Positions 1 through 4,291 of a DNA stretch of 12,287 bases are shown here, one piece after another (positions within the stretch are counted from its first letter, which is position 1; every line of letters starts with the position of its first letter). The notes beneath the pieces are model-generated. The model did no database searches, was not told the DNA's origin, and worked only from the letters and a program-made list of their open reading frames with translations. The translations under genes were made by a program, and so were the position numbers. Source of the stretch: an uncultured Oscillospiraceae bacterium (lineage in GTDB: Bacteria; Bacillota; Clostridia; Oscillospirales; Oscillospiraceae); the NCBI GenBank assembly GCA_910588365.1, contig CAJUQS010000169.1, forward strand, positions 1-12,287. The letters run 5' to 3'.

Positions 1-251
1 CTTTTCTATATCCCTTTTCTGACGGAGCTGCCTCCGTCTGCTTTTGCTGCCTCTTTTTCCTGATAAGTTCCTTCTGGATTTCCTTCGGAATCCTGTGACC
101 TTCTGCCGCTTCTTCCTTCGCGGCCAACTTAATGACATTAGCTGCGGTGCCCCTTGAATCAACAGGTCCCTTCGGGGTTCTGATCTAGGGGTCTGGTACG
201 TGAAGGACTCCGGCTGACGCCCTCTGAAAGGGGCAGAGTCTGCAAGGGGGC
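1..251. other. Gene-poor left edge, possible degraded coding remnant
   Basis: I cannot support a gene here. On the minus strand two frames stay open towards the window edge. One, read after a TAG at about 182-184, gives a Lys/Glu-rich helical-looking peptide (about 60 codons, with the run AANVIKLAAKEEAAEG) but has no convincing start codon or ribosome binding site. Another is open across the whole stretch but gives an Arg/Lys-rich, low-quality peptide. The region lies just downstream of the XRE regulator, so it may be the 5' end or a remnant of the next gene of a mobile element. A 7-bp hairpin (21-27 with 32-38) is present but has no clear terminator tract. Confidence 0.3.
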
Positions 252-500
252 CTAGCCGCACTGCCCCGCTGTCTCCCGAACCTCTGTCCGGCCCAGCAGA
301 TAGTCCGTTGAAACCTCAAAGTAATCCGCCAGAAATTCCAACATCAGCGCCGGGATATTGATTTGACCGTATTCAATTCTTTGGTAATGATTTACCTGAC
401 AGCCTAACACCTCGGCCATTTCCTTCTGCTTTATGCCGCGCTCTTTTCTCAGTTCTTTAAGACGGGCTGAAAACTTTGGCATTTTGATTTCACTAGACAT
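252..500 (-). CDS. Small XRE/Cro-CI-type helix-turn-helix repressor
   Basis: An 82-residue DNA-binding protein made almost entirely of one HTH_3 domain. The helix-turn-helix lies in the run LKELRKERGIKQKEMAEVLG followed by the recognition helix around CQVNHYQRIEYG, then the typical tail FLADYFEVSTDYLLG. I start it at the ATG at 500 because GAGG sits 7 nt upstream and the HTH begins soon after. The open frame extends to 614, but that would cross the divergent promoter and add a non-conserved N-terminus. There is no sensor or oligomerisation domain, so it resembles phage or integrative-element switch repressors. It is divergent from the ORF at 589, and the inverted repeat at 528-572 between them is its most likely operator. 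Family assignment is firm; target and role are inference. Confidence 0.85.
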   Translation of the reverse strand: MSSEIKMPKFSARLKELRKERGIKQKEMAEVLGCQVNHYQRIEYGQINIPALMLEFLADYFEVSTDYLLGRTEVRETAGQCG

Positions 501-522
501 GAATGAACCTCGTTTTACCCCC

Positions 523-551
523 TTGACACAACGTGTTATGTGGTGTAAAAT
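523..551 (+). promoter_or_regulatory. Sigma-A-type promoter for the 589 ORF
   Basis: TTGACA at 523-528, a 17-nt spacer, and TAAAAT at 546-551. This is a near-consensus vegetative promoter pointing at the ORF that starts at 589. The left arm of the inverted repeat covers the end of the -35 box and most of the spacer, so a protein bound there should block RNA polymerase. Confidence 0.75.
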
Positions 552-572
552 TAAAACCACACAAAATGTTGT
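528..572. promoter_or_regulatory. Long inverted-repeat operator between XRE gene and 589 ORF
   Basis: Two 17-nt arms, 528-544 and 556-572, match as an inverted repeat at 14 of 17 positions (outer ACAAC/GTTGT, inner GTGGT/ACCAC) around an AT-rich 11-nt centre. The repeat overlaps the plus-strand -35/-10 region and lies 28 bp upstream of the XRE start codon. Because the plus-strand transcript should begin near 558, the repeat acts as DNA rather than as an RNA hairpin. It is most simply the binding site of the divergent XRE repressor, giving both autoregulation and repression of the 589 ORF. The binding is inferred. Confidence 0.65.
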
Positions 573-588
573 ATAGGAGGATTTTCGC

Positions 589-882
589 ATGGATGCTTTA
601 TCTGAAAAAATCATGGAGCTGAACCAAAATTACAATGATCTGGGGGAGGATCTGGTGCTGTTGGAGGCGTTGGTGGAGGCGGCGTGCCGGGAGAACGAGT
701 TTCCGGAGGACTGTATCGAGTCGGCGTCGCACCGTATGGCGGACTACATCGAACAGCACGCGGAAGCGATTAACCAGCTGGCAAAATCCATCATCGGGAA
801 GCCGTCACTGCCAGCCGGCGCTCCCCTGCAAACGCCGTCTTGCCGGGCCGGGCGGCAGGCGGCAGAACGGCGAGCCCGGTAG
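589..882 (+). CDS. Small acidic helical protein of unknown function, C-terminus replaced by repeat
   Basis: A 97-codon ORF with a strong AGGAGG ribosome binding site (8 nt before ATG) and its own near-consensus promoter. I do not recognise the family. Residues 1 to about 71 are acidic, predicted helical and coding-like (ELNQNYNDLGEDLVLLEALV). From about residue 72 the composition turns abruptly to Pro/Ala/Gly/Arg, and from residue 77 to the stop the sequence lies inside the palindromic block at 817-890. The stop codon falls within that block. The native 3' end has therefore probably been replaced or truncated by a repeat. The gene is divergent from the XRE repressor, so it is a candidate first gene of a phage or integrative-element operon of which the rest is missing. 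Confidence 0.6.
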   Translation: MDALSEKIMELNQNYNDLGEDLVLLEALVEAACRENEFPEDCIESASHRMADYIEQHAEAINQLAKSIIGKPSLPAGAPLQTPSCRAGRQAAERRAR

Positions 883-890
883 GGAGCGCC
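817..890. repeat. Nested palindromic element
   Basis: Outer arms GGCGCTCCC (817-825) and GGGAGCGCC (882-890) are perfect 9-bp complements. Inside them a second pair, 833-845 and 860-872, matches at 11 of 13 positions. The whole folds into one long GC-rich hairpin on either strand. It overlaps the 3' end of the 589 ORF. Confidence 0.6.
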
Positions 891-1100
891 AAGAGGCGGG
901 GCCCGTTCACGGGGCAGCGCAGCTCTTCGCCTGCACAGCAGCTCGATGATCCCCCGCCGAGGCGGCCGCCCTAACGGGCGGCCCCGAGAAAGGAGTCCAG
1001 GACCTTGGTCCTGGCGGCTTTTTGGTTACTTTTTGGCCGTACAAAAAGTGACCGCGGGGTATGGGGGCGCGGAGCCCCCGGGCCATCGAATAGAAACAGC
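883..1100. repeat. Composite hairpin block, REP/MITE-like, between two genes
   Basis: This gene-free stretch is packed with inverted repeats. They are an 8-bp perfect stem at 964-971/976-983; a 7-bp stem at 997-1003/1008-1014 followed by TTTTT at 1019-1023; an 11-of-12 inverted repeat at 1024-1035/1042-1053 (GGTTACTTTTTG type, 6-nt loop); and a 6-bp G/C stem at 1063-1068/1074-1079. The GGTTACTTTTTG motif resembles intergenic palindromes repeated in many bacterial genomes (family resemblance from memory). The stems may also act as bidirectional terminators, since the hydrolase gene ends at 1101 on the minus strand and the 589 ORF ends at 882 on the plus strand. Confidence 0.55.
997..1023 (+). 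terminator. Possible intrinsic terminator, plus strand
   Basis: A 7-bp perfect stem (CCAGGAC/GTCCTGG, 4-nt loop) is followed 4 nt later by five T residues. It could end plus-strand transcription from the 589 promoter. The gap between stem and T-tract makes it weaker than a textbook terminator. Confidence 0.4.
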
Positions 1101-3257
1101 CTATTCAGCGGCTTCTACCCCAATGTTATCCATCATAACCTCCCCCGAACCATCAAACACAAAGGAAACCTCAACAATCCGTCCGAAATCAAAGTTCCCC
1201 TCGTGCGTGAACTCCCCGGCGGGAATGGTCACTGTGGCAAACGCCTTTTTGTAGCTGTATGTGTCAAATAAAAAGTCCAGCTTGTCCGTGCGCACGGGCA
1301 GAATGGGAAACACCGCGGCAAAATCACTGATCCGGGCGGCGGCGGTGCCGCCGTCTTCGTCCGTCAGCACCACCTCCCCGTCCACCAGACGGAGATCCCC
1401 CCGCTCCACAGCGGCGCTGTCCAGATCGCATAGATCAAAGGTCAGCGCCTGCCCCGTCAGATCCAGAGCCGGTACGGAAATTTTCACATTTGCCCGCCTC
1501 TGCCAGCGCAGCCGCAGCGCGTGGGCGTCATGGGCCGTGCTGCCGTCCAAACCGATGAGCTCCTCCGTCCACAGCTTCATCCCCCCGGCGGAGAGGGAGG
1601 CCCCCTCCATGGCGGCCGTCTCCAGATCCGAGTCCTCCTCAAAGTCCGCGATGGGCCGGAAGGCGGACGTCTCATAGCACTGCACATATACCGTCTCCGG
1701 TAGCTGGGAGCCGCAGCTGTCCCAGTCCGTCAGCAGCGTGCGGCAGCGCTCCTCCCCCAACAGCGTCACATCCAGAAAGACCTTGATAAATACCCTGGCG
1801 ATCTCCTGCTGGTCCGCCTCGCTGAGAAGGCTCTCCACATTCAGAAGTCGTGCAAAGGGCCCCGACTGGTCGTAGGCCCCCCACAGCTCGTTGAACTGCC
1901 CGTGGTTGGCTCCCGCTATGTACAGGGCCGTCTTCAGATAGTCCCCCTGGCCTGTGAAGGAGATGTTCTCGTACTGGGTCATACCCATGAAGCTGCGCAC
2001 GTCCCGGTCCGCCGCCCCGTGGAGAAGCAGGTAGTTCACGTCCTCCAGCTCCACGCTGTGGTCCGCGGGCATGTACTGGTTCACCGTGGGGGCGAGGGCG
2101 ATGATGGAGCGGATGTTGTAGTTGTAGTCAAAGGCAATGGCGCCGTTCTCCGGGTAGCGGTCGTAGCCGTTGAAGAGATAGGCCGTGGCCACCATCTCCC
2201 CGCCCCGGCTGTGGCCGGCAATGGCGATGCGCTCCGGGTCCAGCTTCCGGTAGAGGGGGCTGTCCGGCGTGTCGCTGAACCCCAGCAGCAGGCCGATGTG
2301 CTCCAGCAGCAGTACCGCCCGGCCGTCGTTCTCCCCGGTGAGCAGGTTGCAGGAGTTCTGGTCCACGGACACCACCACATAGCCATAAGAGGCCAGATAC
2401 TCCCCCAGATAGCCGTAGCCCAGGTAGGACTGGGTGACGATCTCGTGGTTGCCGTGGGCGATGAACAGAATTGGGCAGTTTTCCCGGTCCGCCGGATACC
2501 ACACCCGGCCCACCATGGGCACCTCGCTGAGATCGTAGTCCCAGTAGGCGTCCACGTAGCTCCCCGTGAGATCGCCGGTGTCCCGGCTCACGAAGGACGT
2601 CAGATCGAAGGTCCCGGCCTCCACCGTGCCGCCGGGGCCGTAGTCCAGCACGGCGGTTCGGAGCGGGCCGCTCCCGATGTCCAAAGCCGGCCCGGCCTCC
2701 TGCGCGGGAAGCAGGGCGAGGTAGCGCCGGATATAGTGGTCGTCAAAGCCGCCGGTGAACAGGAATACCGCCAGCAGCGCCGCCGCGCCCGCCGACAGCA
2801 GGGCCGCGGACACCGTCACCGGCCGCAATCGCCGCCGGCGCAGGACGCTCCACCAGGAGGCCGCCAGCAGCCACAAGGCCCCCGCCGTCAGGGCGGAGAA
2901 CAGCCAGACACGCCAGGTCCAGCCCTCCCCGGCCCCCCGCTTCACCGTGTAAGCGATGGAGCCCAGCAGCAGGCCCAGGCTCATCAGCCACCCCAGGCCG
3001 CGGCCCAGGAGGCGGCGCAGCAGCCGCTGTGCCAGCCAGAGCCCCAGCTCCGCCGCCGCCAGCACACCGCAGCACAGAACCGCGTATCCCGGGCGGCGGG
3101 GCCAGTAGAGGGCTGCCAGGGAGGAGCCGGCCACCAGGGCGGTCACAGCGGCGGCGGTATGACATAAGGCCGGCGAGCTGCCGCCAAAGTTTCCGGAAAT
3201 CCAGGCGCGGCAGCGGCGCAATACCGCGCCGCCGCGCCTGGTCAGTAGGTTGTTCAA
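1101..3257 (-). CDS. Membrane-anchored alpha/beta hydrolase with C-terminal extra domain
   Basis: A 718-residue serine hydrolase. Residues 1-170 contain about five hydrophobic segments (roughly 34-52, 57-77, 89-104, 117-137, 147-167), which would place the rest outside the cell if the count is right. The hydrolase core (about 245-500) has an oxyanion-type HGNHE at 269, the nucleophile elbow GHSRGG with Ser350, an acid in GAADRDV (Asp417 or 419) and His452 in GANHGQ. This is a complete catalytic triad of the dienelactone/PAF-acetylhydrolase-like fold. Residues after about 540 look like a beta-sandwich of unknown role. Substrate is unknown. The start is TTG at 3257, with GGAGG 10 nt upstream. 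An ATG at 3285 is in a different frame. A promoter at 3281-3308 suggests independent transcription, although the lipoprotein gene lies just upstream on the same strand. Confidence 0.85.
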   Translation of the reverse strand: MNNLLTRRGGAVLRRCRAWISGNFGGSSPALCHTAAAVTALVAGSSLAALYWPRRPGYAVLCCGVLAAAELGLWLAQRLLRRLLGRGLGWLMSLGLLLGSIAYTVKRGAGEGWTWRVWLFSALTAGALWLLAASWWSVLRRRRLRPVTVSAALLSAGAAALLAVFLFTGGFDDHYIRRYLALLPAQEAGPALDIGSGPLRTAVLDYGPGGTVEAGTFDLTSFVSRDTGDLTGSYVDAYWDYDLSEVPMVGRVWYPADRENCPILFIAHGNHEIVTQSYLGYGYLGEYLASYGYVVVSVDQNSCNLLTGENDGRAVLLLEHIGLLLGFSDTPDSPLYRKLDPERIAIAGHSRGGEMVATAYLFNGYDRYPENGAIAFDYNYNIRSIIALAPTVNQYMPADHSVELEDVNYLLLHGAADRDVRSFMGMTQYENISFTGQGDYLKTALYIAGANHGQFNELWGAYDQSGPFARLLNVESLLSEADQQEIARVFIKVFLDVTLLGEERCRTLLTDWDSCGSQLPETVYVQCYETSAFRPIADFEEDSDLETAAMEGASLSAGGMKLWTEELIGLDGSTAHDAHALRLRWQRRANVKISVPALDLTGQALTFDLCDLDSAAVERGDLRLVDGEVVLTDEDGGTAAARISDFAAVFPILPVRTDKLDFLFDTYSYKKAFATVTIPAGEFTHEGNFDFGRIVEVSFVFDGSGEVMMDNIGVEAAE

Positions 3258-3280
3258 ATTGATGCTGCCTCCAATAGGTG

Positions 3281-3308
3281 TTCATACTTTTTCAAGAAAA
3301 CGTATCAA
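3281..3308 (-). promoter_or_regulatory. Promoter for the alpha/beta hydrolase
   Basis: On the minus strand TTGATA (3308-3303), a 16-nt spacer and TATGAA (3286-3281) lie about 24 bp upstream of the TTG start. It would give a short leader of roughly 20 nt. It implies that the hydrolase is not solely dependent on the T-box transcript. Confidence 0.6.
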
Positions 3309-3322
3309 AAAGATTGTTCAGC

Positions 3323-3340
3323 GCAGGGCGGATGCCCTGC
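3323..3340 (-). terminator. Short hairpin between lipoprotein and hydrolase genes
   Basis: A perfect 7-bp G/C stem with a 4-nt loop (3323-3329/3334-3340) lies 12 bp after the lipoprotein stop. On the minus strand a T-run follows only about 12 nt later, so it is at best a weak terminator or an mRNA-stabilising stem. Confidence 0.35.
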
Positions 3341-3351
3341 CTCCGGGGATG

Positions 3352-3765
3352 CTACGGTTTTTTGACCTCCAGGCCGATGAGCTGCATACCGGTATCAAAA
3401 GCTACGCGGAACAGGATCTTCTTCCTGGCGTACTGGCAGTAGTACACGCCCACGCCGTAGTCCTCCCCGTCAGAGGACTGGCCGGTGACCATGCTGCTCT
3501 CGATCTGCTTGTACACCCCCGCGCCGTCCGTCTGCTGGAGCACCAGGCTCTGGATGTCCTCCGCCGCCACCGTCTCCGCCACGTCCGGCCGCAGGGCGGC
3601 GTGGACCGCCTCGTAGTCCCCGCCCACCAGCAGCAGCACCACGTCCCGTCCCGCCTCCAGCAGCGCCTCCTCCTCCATGCCGCCGGGCAGGGGGCTGCCC
3701 TGGCACCCGGCCAGGAGCAGCAGCGCCATGACCAGCGCGGCCAGAGAGGCCGCTCGCCTTCTCAT
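3352..3765 (-). CDS. DUF3887-like lipoprotein
   Basis: A 137-residue exported lipoprotein. The N-terminus MRRRAASLAALVMALLLLAGC has a basic start, a hydrophobic core and a lipobox LAGC with lipidated Cys21. The mature part (about 30-137) has the DUF3887 pattern: a helical start with GGDYEAVHAALRP, then strands ending in ILFRVAFDTGMQLIGLEVKK. In other genomes this domain is often found beside or fused to alpha/beta hydrolases (family knowledge from memory), and here a hydrolase follows directly. I start it at the ATG at 3765, because GGGAGG is 8 nt upstream. The in-frame ATG at 3774 lies only 1 nt from that Shine-Dalgarno, and 3819 lies inside the T-box terminator. A T-box riboswitch is the only promoter-linked leader I see for it. 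Confidence 0.75.
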   Translation of the reverse strand: MRRRAASLAALVMALLLLAGCQGSPLPGGMEEEALLEAGRDVVLLLVGGDYEAVHAALRPDVAETVAAEDIQSLVLQQTDGAGVYKQIESSMVTGQSSDGEDYGVGVYYCQYARKKILFRVAFDTGMQLIGLEVKKP

Positions 3766-3793
3766 TGCTATCATCCTCCCTCCATTTCCGGGC

Positions 3794-3826
3794 AAAAAGA
3801 AAAACCCACGCCACCACATAGGGGCG
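3794..3826 (-). terminator. T-box-controlled intrinsic terminator
   Basis: On the minus strand CGCCCC (3826-3821) pairs with GG-T-GGCG (ending 3809) around a short loop, with one bulged T. A tract of TTTTT C TTTTT (3804-3794) follows 4 nt later. It lies directly after the T-box motif and 29 bp before the lipoprotein start, as expected for the off-state of a T-box. Confidence 0.75.
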
Positions 3827-4025
3827 AAGGTCTCGCGGTACCACCCTAATTATCCCCCGAGGGGGACGTCTCGTCAGCCCGGTAACGGGGGCAAGGCCGT
3901 GCGGCTCAGCGCCGCCCGCTCAGAAATGGCCGCTCCGGCCGCTCTGCCGCGGGGCTTGCACCGCTCCCCCGCTCGCTTGGGCCGCCTGTCCGAAGCTCGT
4001 TTCCTCATCGCATTTTTGAGATTCT
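3794..4025 (-). ncRNA. T-box riboswitch leader
   Basis: The minus strand contains the invariant T-box sequence AGGGTGGTACCGCG (3847-3834), which pairs with the 3' end of uncharged tRNA. Upstream, CTCAAAAATG (4020-4011) pairs with CATTTCTGAG (3928-3919) in 9 of 10 positions, forming the base of Stem I. Inside Stem I are the GATGAGGA turn just after 4011 and the AGCGAG...GGTGCAAG distal elements. A Stem II-like hairpin is at 3915-3901, and a Stem III-like hairpin (CCCC/GGGG) is at 3853-3866. A U-tract terminator follows. T-boxes sense uncharged tRNA and normally control aminoacyl-tRNA synthetase, biosynthesis or amino-acid transport genes. I could not assign the specifier codon confidently. The downstream gene is a lipoprotein, which is unusual. 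Confidence 0.9.
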
Positions 4026-4031
4026 GAAGGT

Positions 4032-4059
4032 ATTATAGCACAGTTTTCGCCCTTGTCAA
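4032..4059 (-). promoter_or_regulatory. Consensus promoter of the T-box transcript
   Basis: On the minus strand TTGACA (4059-4054), a 16-nt spacer and a perfect TATAAT (4037-4032). Transcription should begin near 4025, just before Stem I. This shows that the T-box leader has its own strong promoter and is not merely readthrough from infB. Confidence 0.85.
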
Positions 4060-4102
4060 TGGGGGACGGCACGGGATTTTCCGGGAGACGCGGCAGATTT
4101 TG

Positions 4103-4143
4103 ATACGAATACTCGATTAAACTGTTTAACCGAGTATTCGTAT
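4103..4143. repeat. 41-bp near-perfect palindrome
   Basis: The outer arms are 13 bp and perfect (4103-4115 with 4131-4143, ATACGAATACTCG type). After one mismatched pair (4116/4130) the inner arms TTAAAC and GTTTAA are also perfect around a single central base at 4123. The structure has no T-tract on either side. It could be an operator for a dimeric or tetrameric repressor (the TTAAAC-N-GTTTAA core looks like a TetR-type site) or a hairpin ending infB transcripts. It lies 44 bp upstream of the T-box -35 box. Confidence 0.75.
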
Positions 4144-4209
4144 GAGGCCCGCCGGATGGCCACCGGCCTGCTCAGGAATCTCTAATCCCCTTTCCGGTCC
4201 AGACAACGC

Positions 4210-4250
4210 AAGCGCAGCGCAGAGGGTTCGCCCTCTGCGCTGCGCTTTAT
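4210..4250. terminator. 17-bp perfect stem-loop downstream of infB
   Basis: The arms 4210-4226 and 4231-4247 are fully complementary around a TTCG loop. The T-rich flank (TTATCTTTTAT) lies on the plus-strand side, which is upstream for infB transcripts. On the minus strand the stem is preceded by A-rich sequence and followed by no T-tract. It may end or protect infB mRNA in any case because the stem is so stable. A mobile palindrome is an alternative. Confidence 0.55.
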
Positions 4251-4291
4251 CTTTTATGATTTCCCAGGCGGTTTTCTGCCGGATATCAGGC

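Larger units (their letters stand above)
4060..4291. other. Gene-free gap between infB and the T-box promoter
   Basis: No plausible gene is present. The stretch holds two strong structures, a 41-bp palindrome (4103-4143) and a 17-bp perfect stem-loop (4210-4247), listed separately. The 3' end of infB lies to the right, so infB transcripts must end here or read through into the T-box unit. Confidence 0.6.

Noticed and set aside
21..38. 7-bp hairpin at the left edge as a terminator
   Set aside because: No clean T-tract follows on either strand and no gene end is nearby.
1902..3167. 421-codon open frame on the plus strand
   Set aside because: It is antisense to the alpha/beta hydrolase, is rich in Val/His/Gln/Arg, and has no ribosome binding site or domain.
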